DNA of 64,000 nucleotides from Pseudomonas lalucatii (GCF_018398425.1 NZ_JADPMV010000001.1:1116001-1180000), one strand, 5' to 3'; shown: positions 1 to 9,821, counted from the stretch's first letter. The notes: a model not told the origin generated them from the sequence alone. Numbers and translations are program-made.

Positions 1-364
1 TGCCCTTGGCCGGCTCGGTCAGCACCAGCTCGGCACCCAGGGCCTTGAGCACCTTGCGCCGCTCCAGGCTCATCGACGCCGGCATGGTCAGCAGCAGCTT
101 GTAGCCGCGGGCGGCGGCGACGAACGCCAGGCCGATGCCGGTGTTGCCGGAAGTGGGCTCGACCAGGGTCATGCCCGGCTTGAGCACGCCACGCTCCTCG
201 GCATCCCAGACCATGCTGGCGCCGATCCGGCACTTCACCGAATAGGCCGGGTTGCGTCCCTCGATCTTGGCCAGGAGGGTCACCCCGGCCGGCCCCAGGC
301 GGTTGATCAGCACCAGCGGGGTATTGCCGATGGTTTGCGCGTTGTCTGCGAAGATGCGGCTCAT
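1..364 (-). CDS. cysK: Cysteine synthase A (N-terminal part, cut by window edge)
   Basis: PLP-dependent O-acetylserine sulfhydrylase, making cysteine from O-acetylserine and sulfide in the cytosol. The visible N-terminal 121 residues start [18 protein letters not shown]. They contain the lysine that would bind PLP in the segment around residue 44 ([10 protein letters not shown]) and the SGNTG phosphate/substrate loop ([11 protein letters not shown]). The rest of the gene lies beyond the left edge. ATG at 364 is the natural start. It diverges from the MoxR gene across a 255-bp gap holding a long palindrome. CysK is preferred over CysM from the overall N-terminal pattern, but the C-terminus is not visible. 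Confidence 0.9.
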   Translation of the reverse strand, partial: MSRIFADNAQTIGNTPLVLINRLGPAGVTLLAKIEGRNPAYSVKCRIGASMVWDAEERGVLKPGMTLVEPTSGNTGIGLAFVAAARGYKLLLTMPASMSLERRKVLKALGAELVLTEPAKG

Positions 365-493
365 GGCGGTGTCCTTGTGCGAGTTCTGCCGGAAAAGAGC
401 GCCAGCCTAAGACCCGCAGGTGCGAGCGTCCAGCCCGGCGCAAACGCCTAGCTCCGGCGGCGGCGCGGGCACGCCCCGAGACAGCTCGGCAGT

Positions 494-524
494 GACCCGC
501 CATTCAGTGACTGAATGGCGGGTC
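494..524. promoter_or_regulatory. 31-bp perfect palindrome, candidate operator
   Basis: The arms GACCCGCCATTCAGT (494-508) and ACTGAATGGCGGGTC (510-524) are exact reverse complements around a single G at 509. The palindrome lies between divergent cysK and the MoxR gene, directly upstream of a plausible -35/-10 pair for MoxR. It has no T-run and sits upstream of both genes, so an operator for a dimeric repressor fits better than a terminator. The cognate regulator is unknown. Confidence 0.6.
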
Positions 525-528
525 TGCG

Positions 529-558
529 TTCACAGTCGACGCCCCCCCGCGTTATAGT
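529..558 (+). promoter_or_regulatory. Candidate sigma-70 promoter of the MoxR-GFA-VWA run
   Basis: TTCACA at 529-534 and TATAGT at 553-558 are separated by 18 bp. The palindrome at 494-524 ends 4 bp upstream of the -35 box. This is a match to consensus only. Confidence 0.4.
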
Positions 559-619
559 CGGGCCTTCAATACTGAACCGGCGGGTACTGCCCCGGCCGTT
601 ACCGTTCGAGGATTTTCCG

Positions 620-1465
<846 letters not shown>

Positions 1466-1489
1466 AGCCTGCCGGGGAGGTGTCTAACC

Positions 1490-1897
1490 ATGCATAGCGG
1501 CAGCTGCCTGTGCGGCGCGGTGAAATACGAGATCGACGCGCCCATCAAATCGGCCACTCATTGCCACTGCAACCAATGCCGCAAAGGCCACGGGGCGGCG
1601 TTCGCCAGCTACGGCAATGTACGTCGCACGAACTTCCACTTTGTCGAGGGGCTGGATTCGGTGGCCGAGTTCCACTCATCCCCCGGGGTGACCCGGACCT
1701 TCTGCCGGCAGTGCGGCTCCAACCTGCAGTGGTTCGCCGATCATCCCTACCCCGACTGGCTATCGGTGGCCCTGGGCACGCTGGACTCGCCGCTTGGCGA
1801 AATACCGCAGAAACACATCTACGTGGAATCCAAGGCCGACTGGTACGCCATAGCCGACCGGCTACCCCAGGAGCACCACGTTGAGCCAGACGAATAA
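1490..1897 (+). CDS. GFA-family (glutathione-dependent formaldehyde-activating enzyme-like) zinc protein
   Basis: 135-residue protein of the GFA/CENP-V fold. Its conserved cysteines are seen in GSCLCGAVKYEI (about residues 4-15), CHCNQCRKGHG (about 27-37) and FCRQCGSNLQW (about 71-81), which bind zinc in this family. Real formaldehyde/S-(hydroxymethyl)glutathione activity has been questioned for many members, so the substrate is left open. It lies 24 bp after the MoxR gene and 14 bp before the VWA gene, all on one strand, so it is probably cotranscribed with them. That position between the two partners is unusual. A second, divergent GFA protein is at 54339. Confidence 0.85.
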   Translation: MHSGSCLCGAVKYEIDAPIKSATHCHCNQCRKGHGAAFASYGNVRRTNFHFVEGLDSVAEFHSSPGVTRTFCRQCGSNLQWFADHPYPDWLSVALGTLDSPLGEIPQKHIYVESKADWYAIADRLPQEHHVEPDE

Positions 1898-1911
1898 ACG
1901 AGGGCGCAGCC

Positions 1912-3090
1912 ATGCTGCTTAACCTGTTCAACGAAATGCGCGCGGCCAAGGTGCCGGTGTCGGTGCGCGAGCTGCTCGACCTGATCAACGCGCTGCAGCA
2001 CAACCTGGTGTTCGCCGACATGGACGAGTTCTACTTCCTCGCCCGGGCCATCCTGGTCAAGGATGAGCGCCACTTCGACAAGTTCGACCGGGCCTTCGGT
2101 GCCTACTTCAAGGGCCTGCAGAACCTCGACCGGCATATCGAGGCGCTGATCCCCGACGAGTGGCTGCGCAAGGAGTTCGAGCGCTCCCTGACCGACGAGG
2201 AGCGCGCCCGGATCGAGTCCCTCGGCGGCCTGGACAAGCTGATCGAGGAGTTCAAGAAACGCCTGGAGGAGCAGAAGGAGCGCCATGCCGGCGGCAACAG
2301 GTGGATCGGCACCGGCGGCACCAGCCCCTTCGGCTCCGGCGGTTTCAACCCCGAGGGCATCCGCGTCGGCGACGCCGGCCAACGCCAGGGCAAGGCCGTC
2401 AAGGTGTGGGAGCAGCGCGAGTACAAGAACCTCGACGACCAGGTCGAACTGGGCACGCGCAACATCAAGATCGCCCTGCGCCGCCTGCGCAAGTTCGCCC
2501 GCCAGGGCGCCCAGGACGAACTGGACCTGGGCGGCACCATCGACCACACCGCCAAGGACGGCGGCCTGCTCAACATCCAGATGCGCCCGGAGCGGCGCAA
2601 CGCGGTCAAGCTGCTGATCCTGTTCGACATCGGCGGCTCGATGGACGCCCACGTCAAGGTCTGCGAGGAGCTGTTTTCCGCCTGCAAGACCGAGTTCAAG
2701 CACCTGGAGTACTACTACTTCCACAACTGCGTGTACGAGTCGGTGTGGAAGAACAACCTGCGCCGCACCTCCGAGCGCTTCGCCACCCACGACCTGCTGC
2801 ACAAGTACGGCCCGGACTACAAGGTGGTGTTCGTCGGCGACGCGGCCATGGCGCCCTACGAGATCACCCAGGCCGGCGGCAGCGTCGAACACTGGAACGA
2901 GGAACCGGGCTACCTGTGGATCCAGCGCTTCATGGAGAAGTATCGGAAGCTCATCTGGATCAACCCCTACCCCAAGGACACCTGGGGCTACACCGCCTCG
3001 ACCAAGCTCATCCGCGAACTGGTGGAGGAGCAGATGTATCCCCTCACCCTGCAGGGCCTGGAAGACGGCATGAAGTTCCTGGCCAAATAG
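1912..3090 (+). CDS. VWA-domain protein, MoxR partner (CoxE-like)
   Basis: 392 residues. The N-terminal helical part (MLLNLFNEMRAAKVPVSVRE) is typical of the CoxE-like VWA proteins found next to MoxR ATPases. A glycine-rich linker follows around residues 125-160. The C-terminal VWA domain begins near residue 235 with LLILFDIGGSMDAH. The metal-site motif reads DIGGS rather than the classical DxSxS, so one serine is glycine, which may alter metal binding. It probably works with the MoxR ATPase as a chaperone or maturation pair of unknown client. It ends shortly before a GC-rich hairpin at 3127-3164. Confidence 0.88.
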   Translation: MLLNLFNEMRAAKVPVSVRELLDLINALQHNLVFADMDEFYFLARAILVKDERHFDKFDRAFGAYFKGLQNLDRHIEALIPDEWLRKEFERSLTDEERARIESLGGLDKLIEEFKKRLEEQKERHAGGNRWIGTGGTSPFGSGGFNPEGIRVGDAGQRQGKAVKVWEQREYKNLDDQVELGTRNIKIALRRLRKFARQGAQDELDLGGTIDHTAKDGGLLNIQMRPERRNAVKLLILFDIGGSMDAHVKVCEELFSACKTEFKHLEYYYFHNCVYESVWKNNLRRTSERFATHDLLHKYGPDYKVVFVGDAAMAPYEITQAGGSVEHWNEEPGYLWIQRFMEKYRKLIWINPYPKDTWGYTASTKLIRELVEEQMYPLTLQGLEDGMKFLAK

Positions 3091-3589
3091 CGCCCCGCCG
3101 CCCCCCACTCGCAGACGCACAGAAAACGGCGCCGCCCCCGCCTCTAGGCGGGCTCGCGGCGCCGTAGTGCTGCACGTTGCCCTAGCGCAGAGCGCTTTCT
3201 CTCGAAGTGCTCCAGTGACTTCTCCGCTGTGCTGGCCACTGCTGTCACCGCGCCCTCTCCTGCGCCGTGCGGCCCGCCAACGTCCACACTCGATAGGACT
3301 TAAGTCTCACGATCTGCGCCTGTCAAGAAACCAGCGCCGCCTTCCATAAAACTCCTTAAAAATCATAAGTAGCTGCTACAAAAGAGAATTATTCAGCCCA
3401 CGATGACACCCATACAGCCAAAACGCACCTTGCGCGAAGCGCGACCCAGCACCTATACCTAGGTGGCAACGGCCCCTTTTGCTTGTGGCGAGGACTTTTT
3501 TGCACAGGGCTTTCACCGTTAGGGACGGACGGTCAACGGGCATCGGCCACAGCTGAGCGATCAGCAAGCAGCAGTATTGGAGGAACGCC
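3091..3589. other. 499-bp gap: hairpin, then AT-rich upstream region of the secretion operon
   Basis: A GC-rich hairpin at 3127-3164 has outer arms CGGCGCCG and inner arms CCCGCC/GGCGGG around TCTA, and may end transcription of the VWA gene. It has no U-run, so it is not a textbook intrinsic terminator. From about 3343 to 3395 the sequence becomes AT-rich, unlike its surroundings, and probably contains promoter elements for the secretion operon. No convincing gene or secreted substrate is encoded here. Confidence 0.5.
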
Positions 3590-5329
3590 ATGGACACGTC
3601 GCAGTCTCCCCGCTCCGAACTGGCGGAAGTGTTGTTTCGCTTGCGCCGAACCTTCCTCGCCCTGGCCGCCTTCAGCGGCGTGATCAACCTGCTGATGCTG
3701 ACACCGGCGGTGTACATGCTGCAGGTCTACGACCGGGCCCTGGTCAGCAGCAACGTCACCACCCTGCTGATGCTGACCCTGCTGGTCGTCGGCCTCTATG
3801 TGCTGATGGGGCTGCTGGAGATGGTCCGCTCGACCGTGCTGATCCGCGTCGGCAACCGCCTGGACATGATGCTCAACAAGCGGGTGTTCACTGCCGCCTT
3901 CGAGCGCAACCTGAACCGGGCCGGCGGCAACCCGGCCCAGGCCCTGCAGGACATGGCCCAGGTCCGCCAGTTTCTCACCGGCAACGGCCTGTTCGCCTTC
4001 TTCGACTCGCCCTGGACGCCGATCTACCTGTTCGTCATCTACCTGGTCCACCCGCTGCTGGGCCTGATCACCCTGATCGGCTCGCTGCTGCTGGTCGCCC
4101 TGGCCTACCTGACCGAAGTCAGCACCCGCAAGCCGCTGGCCGAGGCCAACCAGGCCTCGGTGGCCTCCGGCACCTATGCCAACAACAACCTGCGCAATGC
4201 CGAGGTCATCGAGGCCATGGGCATGCTGCCAGCCATCCGCGAACGCTGGTTCGGCAACCATCGGCAGATTCTCGAGAAACAGACCCTGGCCTCCGACCGC
4301 GCGGCCTACATCAACGGCACCACCCGTTTCCTGCGGGTGACCCTGCAGTCGCTGATTCTCGGCACCGGTGCCTTGCTGGCGATCGAGGGCAAGATCACCC
4401 CGGGGATGATGATCGCCTGCTCGATCCTCGCCGGCCGTGCCCTCGCCCCGGTCGAACTGGCGATATCCACCTGGAAGCAGCTGCTCGCCAGCCGCGCCGC
4501 CTGGGGGCGGCTGTCCGGCCTGCTGGCCGACTTCCCGCCGCGCAAGCCCTCCATGCCACTGCCCAAGCCGGCCGGCCAGGTCAGCGTGGAGGGGGCATTC
4601 GCCAACGCACCCGGCACGCCCCTGACCATTCTGCGCAACATCAGCCTCAGCCTCGCCCCCGGCGAAGCCCTGGGCATCATCGGCCCATCGGCCGCCGGCA
4701 AGTCGACCCTGGCGCGCCTGCTGGTCGGCGTCTGGCCGGCCCACGCCGGCAAGGTGCGCCTGGACGGCGCCGACATCTTCCAGTGGAACAAGGACGAGCT
4801 GGGCCCCTGGCTCGGTTACCTGCCCCAGGACGTCGAGCTGTTCGAGGGCACCATCGCCGAGAACATCGCCCGCTTCGGCGAGGTCGATGGCGACGCGATC
4901 ATCCTCGCGGCCCAGCAGGCCGGGGTGCACGACATGATCCTGCGCCTGCCGCAGGGCTACGACACCCCCCTGAGCGCCGACGGCAACTCGCTGTCCGGCG
5001 GCCAGAAACAGCGCATCGGCCTGGCTCGAGCGCTCTATGGCGACCCCGCGCTGATCGTCCTCGACGAACCCAATGCCAGCCTCGACGACATCGGCGAGGC
5101 CGCCCTGGTGAAAGCCCTCGCCGAGCTCAAGCAGCGGGGCAAGACCCTGGTGCTGATCTCGCACCGGCCGACGGTGCTGAACATCGTGGACAAGGTACTG
5201 GTACTGCGCGAAGGCACGGTGCACATGTTCGGCAGCCGCGACGAAGTGTTCAACGCCCTGCGCCAGGCCAGCGTCATGCCCACCACCATGGGCGGCGCGA
5301 CCCTGGCCTCGGTCAAGACCAAGGAGTGA
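3590..5329 (+). CDS. Type I secretion system permease/ATPase (PrtD/AprD type)
   Basis: 579-residue inner-membrane ABC exporter half-transporter. The N-terminal transmembrane domain covers about residues 20-310. The nucleotide-binding domain has Walker A GPSAAGKST near 365, signature LSGGQKQR near 467 and Walker B LIVLDEPNASLD near 488. Length and sequence match the PrtD/AprD/HasD group, which lacks the N-terminal C39-like domain of HlyB. A GGAGGA ribosome site lies at 3579-3584 before ATG 3590. It is first of three genes (ABC, HlyD, TolC), so it should power one-step export of a protein with an uncleaved C-terminal signal. No RTX protease, lipase or other obvious substrate gene is adjacent. 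Confidence 0.93.
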   Translation: MDTSQSPRSELAEVLFRLRRTFLALAAFSGVINLLMLTPAVYMLQVYDRALVSSNVTTLLMLTLLVVGLYVLMGLLEMVRSTVLIRVGNRLDMMLNKRVFTAAFERNLNRAGGNPAQALQDMAQVRQFLTGNGLFAFFDSPWTPIYLFVIYLVHPLLGLITLIGSLLLVALAYLTEVSTRKPLAEANQASVASGTYANNNLRNAEVIEAMGMLPAIRERWFGNHRQILEKQTLASDRAAYINGTTRFLRVTLQSLILGTGALLAIEGKITPGMMIACSILAGRALAPVELAISTWKQLLASRAAWGRLSGLLADFPPRKPSMPLPKPAGQVSVEGAFANAPGTPLTILRNISLSLAPGEALGIIGPSAAGKSTLARLLVGVWPAHAGKVRLDGADIFQWNKDELGPWLGYLPQDVELFEGTIAENIARFGEVDGDAIILAAQQAGVHDMILRLPQGYDTPLSADGNSLSGGQKQRIGLARALYGDPALIVLDEPNASLDDIGEAALVKALAELKQRGKTLVLISHRPTVLNIVDKVLVLREGTVHMFGSRDEVFNALRQASVMPTTMGGATLASVKTKE

Positions 5330-5335
5330 TGAGTC

Positions 5336-6679
5336 ATGTCGAATCTCGCCTTCGAACGCAAGAACCTCATCCCCGACGACCAGGAAGCCGTCGACGTCGA
5401 TGACCGCCGTCCCGGCCGCTGGGGCCTGGCGCTGGTGCTCGCCGGCTTCGGCGGTTTCGTGCTCTGGGCCATCCTGGCGCCCCTGGATGCCGGCGTGGTG
5501 GCCAACGCCACGGTCAACGTCACCGACAACCGCAAGACCATCCAGCATTTGGACGGCGGCTCGATCAAGGCCATCGCGGTGCGCGAAGGCGAAATGGTCA
5601 GGCAGGGCCAGACCCTGGTCGAACTGGACGCCACCCGGGCCATCGCCGAACAGGGCGTGGTCAGTGCCCAGTACATCGTGGTCAAGACCGTGGAAAACCG
5701 CCTGCAGGCCGAGCGCGACGGCCTGGACCAGGTAACCTTCGACCCGGCGCTGCTCGAACGCTTCGCCGGCGACCCGCGCCTCAATGCCTCGATCGCCCTG
5801 CAGCAGCGCCTGTTCGCCACCCGCCGCGCCGCCCTGACCGGTGAGGCCGGCATCCTCGAGGAGAACATCCGCGGCGCCGAGGAGCAGCTCAAGGGCCTGC
5901 GCCAGGTGCAGGGCTCGCGCTACGCGCAGATCAAGTTCCTGCGCCAGGAACTCGAGGGCGTGCGCAGCCTGGCCGCCGAAGGCTACGTCACCCGCAACCG
6001 CATGCTCGAACTGGAGCGCAATGCCGCCGAACTGAACGCCGCGCTGGCGCAGAACATCGCCGAGATCGGCGGCACCCGCAACCAGATCGCCGAGCTGAAG
6101 CTGCGCATCCTGCAGCTCACGCAAGACTTCCAGAAGGAGGTGCAGTCGCTGCTGACCGATGCCCAGAAGGAAGCCGCGGCCCTGGCCGACCGCCTGCGCT
6201 CGCTCGACTACCAGGTCGCCAACACGGTGATCCGCTCGCCGATCGACGGCGTGGTGCTCGGCCTCAACGTCTCGACCATCGGCGGGGTGATCCAGCCGGG
6301 CTCGACCATCATGGACGTGGTGCCGGCCCACGAGCCGCTGCAGGTGGACGCCATGGTGCCGGTCCAGGCCATCGACAAGATGGCGCCGGGACTGCCGGTG
6401 GACATCACCTTCCCCGCCTTCAACCATGCGCAGACGCCGAACATTCCCGGGCGCGTGCTGACCATCTCCGCCGACCGTCTGGTCGACGAGGCCAACAAGC
6501 AGCCCTACTACCTGGCGCAGGTCGAGGTCACCCCGGAGGGCATGGACAAGCTCGGCAGCAATCGCATCCGCGCCGGCATGCCGGCCACCGTGACGATAAA
6601 AACCGGCGAACGCAACCTGATGAGTTACCTGATGAAGCCTATGCTTGACCGGATCGACAGTGCCTTCAAGGAGCAGTGA
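5336..6679 (+). CDS. HlyD-family type I secretion membrane-fusion protein (PrtE/AprE type)
   Basis: 447 residues. One N-terminal transmembrane segment (about 28-48, LALVLAGFGGFVLWAILAPL) is followed by a lipoyl-like half motif (DGGSIKAIAVREGEMVRQGQTL, about 76-97), a long coiled coil (about 150-285) and a C-terminal beta-rich domain (IRSPIDGVVLGLNV onward). It spans the periplasm and links the ABC exporter to the outer-membrane channel. It starts 6 bp after the ATPase stop and is followed immediately by the TolC-like gene, so the three form one operon. Confidence 0.93.
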   Translation: MSNLAFERKNLIPDDQEAVDVDDRRPGRWGLALVLAGFGGFVLWAILAPLDAGVVANATVNVTDNRKTIQHLDGGSIKAIAVREGEMVRQGQTLVELDATRAIAEQGVVSAQYIVVKTVENRLQAERDGLDQVTFDPALLERFAGDPRLNASIALQQRLFATRRAALTGEAGILEENIRGAEEQLKGLRQVQGSRYAQIKFLRQELEGVRSLAAEGYVTRNRMLELERNAAELNAALAQNIAEIGGTRNQIAELKLRILQLTQDFQKEVQSLLTDAQKEAAALADRLRSLDYQVANTVIRSPIDGVVLGLNVSTIGGVIQPGSTIMDVVPAHEPLQVDAMVPVQAIDKMAPGLPVDITFPAFNHAQTPNIPGRVLTISADRLVDEANKQPYYLAQVEVTPEGMDKLGSNRIRAGMPATVTIKTGERNLMSYLMKPMLDRIDSAFKEQ

Positions 6680-6680
6680 T

Positions 6681-8012
6681 ATGGCGATTCGTCTTGCCCT
6701 GGTTTGCCTGGCCGGGATGGCCAGCCTGCCCGCAGCGGCCCTGGATCTGGAGGAAGCGTGGAACACCCTGCGTCTGCAGGGACCGGTATACCGCTCCGCC
6801 GCCCACGAACGCGACGCCGGCGTGGAGAACCGCACCCTGGGCCGCGCCGGCCTGCTGCCACAGATCAACGCCAGCGCCAGCAGGAGCAAGATCGACGGCA
6901 CCCAGGAGTTCGGCAACTCGACGGACAACGACCTGGACTACGACTCGCAGAACCTCGCGGTGCAACTGCGCCAGCCGCTGTTCAACCGGCAGAAGATGGC
7001 CGAGTACCGCCAGGGCGAGCAGCGCGCCGGGTACAGCGAAGCGGTGTTCGATGCCAAGACCCAGAACGTCGCGGTACGCCTGGCCAGCCGCTACTTCGAT
7101 GTGCTGCTGACCCGGGAAACCATCGACCTGGCCGACGCCAAGCTCAAGGCCTTCGAGCAGCAGGTGGCGGCCGCCAAGCGGCGCTTCGACCTGGGCGATG
7201 GCACCATCACCGACGTCGACCAGGCCACCGCCCGGCGCGACCTCGCCCTGGCCGAGCAGATCGAGGCGCGGGACAACCTGGCGATCGCCCTGCGCCTGCT
7301 GCAGGAGATGCTCGGCGAGATGCCCCGGCAGGTCGCCACCCTGCGCGGCGACTTCCCCACCCCCGGCCTGCACCCCAACAACCTGCAGGCCTGGCTGAGC
7401 AAGGCCCAGGCGAACAATCCGGCGCTGCGGGCCCGCCACTACAACCGCCGGGTGGCGGAGGAAGAAGTCAATCGTGCCAGCGGCGGCCACTGGCCGACCC
7501 TCGACTTCGTCCTCGGCTACACCAACAGCGAAAGCGACTCGATCACCACCATCGACCAGAAGAACCGCTACGCCTCGGTCGGCCTGGAGTTCAACATGCC
7601 GCTGTTCTCCGGCGGCGCGGTCAGCGCCCGGGTGCGCCAGGCCACGGCGAGCCGCGAGCAGGCCGGCGAAGACCTCAACGCCACCCGCGAGGAGGTGTTC
7701 TCCGCCACCACCCGCGAGTTCCGCGGGGTGCAGAGCGGCCCCGCGCGCATCAGCGCACTGCAGCAGGCCGTGGCCTCCAGCAAGCGGGCCCTGGATTCGG
7801 CGAAGAAAGGCTTCCTGGCCGGCTCCAGCACCAACGTCGACATCCTCAACGCCGAGGAGCAGGTGTTCCTCGCCCGTCGCGACCTGCTGGAGGCCAAGCT
7901 GCGCTACCTGATCTCACGCCTGCAACTGGCGGCCGCGGTGGGCCTGCTCGGCGACGACGACATCCGTCAGGCCAACGCCTACCTGGGACCGGAACTGGCG
8001 CTGAACCACTGA
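6681..8012 (+). CDS. TolC-family outer-membrane channel of type I secretion (AprF type)
   Basis: 443 residues. A predicted signal peptide (MAIRLALVCLAGMASLPAAA) is cleaved near residue 20. The body has the two-fold helical repeat of outer-membrane efflux proteins, with long amphipathic helices rich in Q/A/R. It trimerises in the outer membrane to form the exit duct for the ABC-HlyD pair. An in-frame extension to 6645 exists, but ATG 6681 gives the signal peptide and is spaced 1 bp after the HlyD stop with GGAG in front. Confidence 0.92.
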   Translation: MAIRLALVCLAGMASLPAAALDLEEAWNTLRLQGPVYRSAAHERDAGVENRTLGRAGLLPQINASASRSKIDGTQEFGNSTDNDLDYDSQNLAVQLRQPLFNRQKMAEYRQGEQRAGYSEAVFDAKTQNVAVRLASRYFDVLLTRETIDLADAKLKAFEQQVAAAKRRFDLGDGTITDVDQATARRDLALAEQIEARDNLAIALRLLQEMLGEMPRQVATLRGDFPTPGLHPNNLQAWLSKAQANNPALRARHYNRRVAEEEVNRASGGHWPTLDFVLGYTNSESDSITTIDQKNRYASVGLEFNMPLFSGGAVSARVRQATASREQAGEDLNATREEVFSATTREFRGVQSGPARISALQQAVASSKRALDSAKKGFLAGSSTNVDILNAEEQVFLARRDLLEAKLRYLISRLQLAAAVGLLGDDDIRQANAYLGPELALNH

Positions 8013-8036
8013 GCGAGCGGGGCGCCTGAGGGCGGC

Positions 8037-8561
8037 TCAGCGCCAGTGGCGCTCTTGCGTGCGGCGCCCCTGGCCGGCGCCGAACACCCAGGCGAGCATC
8101 AGCAGCAGCCCTTCGGTCGTCCAGGCCAGCAGCAAGGCGCTGGCGATTCCCCAGGCAATGGCCTGCGGCGCCAGCAGCACCTGGTAGCGATAGGCCCGGT
8201 AGGTCTCCGCCAGCAACTCGTCGTCCGCCGCCGTGGCCAGGTGCCACAGCTGGGCGTACCAGCCCCCCTGCATCGCACGCTCCTCCCGGGCGAGAAAGTG
8301 CGCCCGCTCGACCAACCCGGCGACGCTCTGCGCGTCGCTGCGCATCACCGGGTCAGCGCTCACCCGGTAGTGCGCGACCAGGGCCTGGAGATCGTCCTTG
8401 AAGAAACGCCGGGCCGTTTCGCGAAACCCCTTCAGGCCCTGCTCGGACTCCAGGCGGTGCGCCGCCACGCGCTTGCCGTAGTCGTCGATGAAGCCGGGCA
8501 CCTGCACTCCGACCAACAGGCCCAGGGCGAACAGCGCCAAGCGCAGATAACTTCTCAACAT
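8037..8561 (-). CDS. DUF2937 family membrane protein
   Basis: 174 residues. An N-terminal transmembrane segment (about 5-22) is followed by a soluble helical stretch and a C-terminal hydrophobic pair (about 130-160, AIAWGIASALLLAWTTEGLLLML). This matches the DUF2937 family of uncharacterised Pseudomonas inner-membrane proteins. It is convergent with the TolC-like gene and upstream of no obvious partner. Function unknown. Confidence 0.8.
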   Translation of the reverse strand: MLRSYLRLALFALGLLVGVQVPGFIDDYGKRVAAHRLESEQGLKGFRETARRFFKDDLQALVAHYRVSADPVMRSDAQSVAGLVERAHFLAREERAMQGGWYAQLWHLATAADDELLAETYRAYRYQVLLAPQAIAWGIASALLLAWTTEGLLLMLAWVFGAGQGRRTQERHWR

Positions 8562-8598
8562 GTCCCTATTCCCCTCTTCATCCGCCCCGCCTCGTGCC

Positions 8599-9372
8599 TC
8601 AGGCCACGCCCTGCGCCAGGCACTCGCCCGCGCGCCACAGGCGCCATTCGCCGGGCTGGTAACGGCTCCAGTTCTCGTTGTCGGTAAGCGGCTCGGTGGC
8701 CAGTACCGTGACCACGTCGTTGGGCGTGGTTTCGGCCTGGAAGTCCACCCGCAGATCGGCGTCCTTCAGTTGCGCCGGGCCGAACGGCGCGCGCCGGGTG
8801 ATATGCGCCAGCTTGCTCGAGCAGAAGCTGAACAGCCAGTCGCCATCACTGAGCAGGCAGTTGAATACCCCCTGCCGGCGATAGGCCGCGCAGGCCTCGA
8901 CCAGGCTCGGCAGCAGCTGCTCGAACGGCGCAGGCTCGGGAAACGCCAGGCGCAGGCGGTTGAGCAGATCACAGAAGGCCGCCTCGCTGTCGGTGTCGCC
9001 AACCGGCCGGTAGCAGCCCGCCGCCGGGCGGAAGGCCTGTAGCTGGCCGTTATGGGCGAAGCACCAGTTGCGCCCCCACATTTCGCGCACGAAAGGATGG
9101 GTGTTGGCCAGGCAGACGCGGCCGACATTGGCCTGGCGGATGTGGCCGATCACCACCTCGCTCTTGATCGGGTAGCGCTGCACCAACTGCGCCACTTCCG
9201 ACTCGCTGCTGGCGCGCGGGTCCTGGAACAGGCGCAGGCCACGGCCCTCGTAGAAGCCGATGCCCCAGCCGTCGCGATGCGGGCCGGTGCGGCCGCCACG
9301 CTGCATCAGCCCGGTGAAGCTGAAGACGATATCGGTGGGTACGTTGGCGCTCATGCCGAGCAATTCGCACAT
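8599..9372 (-). CDS. yafJ: Class II glutamine amidotransferase, YafJ-like
   Basis: 257 residues starting MCELLGMSANVPTD. Cys2 is the expected N-terminal nucleophile of the Ntn-type glutaminase domain. HRDGWGIGFYEG, GHIRQANVG and FAHNGQLQAF are the conserved substrate-pocket motifs. The protein consists of the glutaminase domain alone, so the ammonia acceptor is not evident. It lies 2 bp upstream of the HIT gene on the same strand, so the two are probably cotranscribed. Confidence 0.88.
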   Translation of the reverse strand: MCELLGMSANVPTDIVFSFTGLMQRGGRTGPHRDGWGIGFYEGRGLRLFQDPRASSESEVAQLVQRYPIKSEVVIGHIRQANVGRVCLANTHPFVREMWGRNWCFAHNGQLQAFRPAAGCYRPVGDTDSEAAFCDLLNRLRLAFPEPAPFEQLLPSLVEACAAYRRQGVFNCLLSDGDWLFSFCSSKLAHITRRAPFGPAQLKDADLRVDFQAETTPNDVVTVLATEPLTDNENWSRYQPGEWRLWRAGECLAQGVA

Positions 9373-9374
9373 GG

Positions 9375-9821
9375 CTATAGGCCTCCGGCCAGGGACTGGC
9401 GCAAGCGCGCCGCCTGGTGCTGAAGATGGGCCTCCAGGCGCTTGCGCCCCAGGGGCAGGAAGCGCGTCAGCGAGCGCCAGAGCAGTGCCGGCAGATCGCC
9501 GCAGCGGCGCGGAATCAGGTGCAGGTGCAGATGGGGCACGTGCTGGTTGGACGCCGGGCCGTCGTTGATCAGCAGGTTGATGCCGTCTACCCCGTAGCCC
9601 TCGGTGCGCAGCGCGGCGGCCATGCGCTCGGCCACGGCGAACAGGCCTTCACGGGCGCCGCCGGCCAGGTCCCTGAACAGCGGGGCGTGCTGGCGGCTGA
9701 CCACCAGCAGGTGCGCCGGCCGCAGGGGGAAGGCATCCAGCAGGACGATGAAGTGCTCGTCCTCGTACAGCCGGTGGGCCGGCAGACGATTCTCGACTAT
9801 CCCACAGAACACACAGCCCAT
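9375..9821 (-). CDS. HIT-family nucleotide hydrolase/transferase
   Basis: 148 residues with the histidine triad HLHLHLIP at about 95-102, the site that attacks nucleotide alpha-phosphates in this family. The N-terminal CVFCGIVE is typical of bacterial HIT proteins. An in-frame extension to 9887 exists, but ATG 9821 is preceded by AGGAGG at good spacing. It precedes the yafJ-like gene. Likely a dinucleotide or AMP-conjugate hydrolase; substrate not assignable. Confidence 0.88.
   Translation of the reverse strand: MGCVFCGIVENRLPAHRLYEDEHFIVLLDAFPLRPAHLLVVSRQHAPLFRDLAGGAREGLFAVAERMAAALRTEGYGVDGINLLINDGPASNQHVPHLHLHLIPRRCGDLPALLWRSLTRFLPLGRKRLEAHLQHQAARLRQSLAGGL

Noticed and set aside
3167..3349. 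60-codon plus-strand frame in the gap before the secretion operon
   Set aside because: No ribosome site, Ser/Arg-rich composition and no recognisable motif.
3533..6928. Long minus-strand open frame of 1131 codons opposite the secretion genes
   Set aside because: It is antisense to three well-recognised genes, has low-complexity H/R/G/Q-rich composition, and is a product of high third-position GC.
8599..9372. Glutamine amidotransferase as part of the secretion operon
   Set aside because: It is on the opposite strand and groups with the HIT gene, a conserved Pseudomonas neighbourhood.
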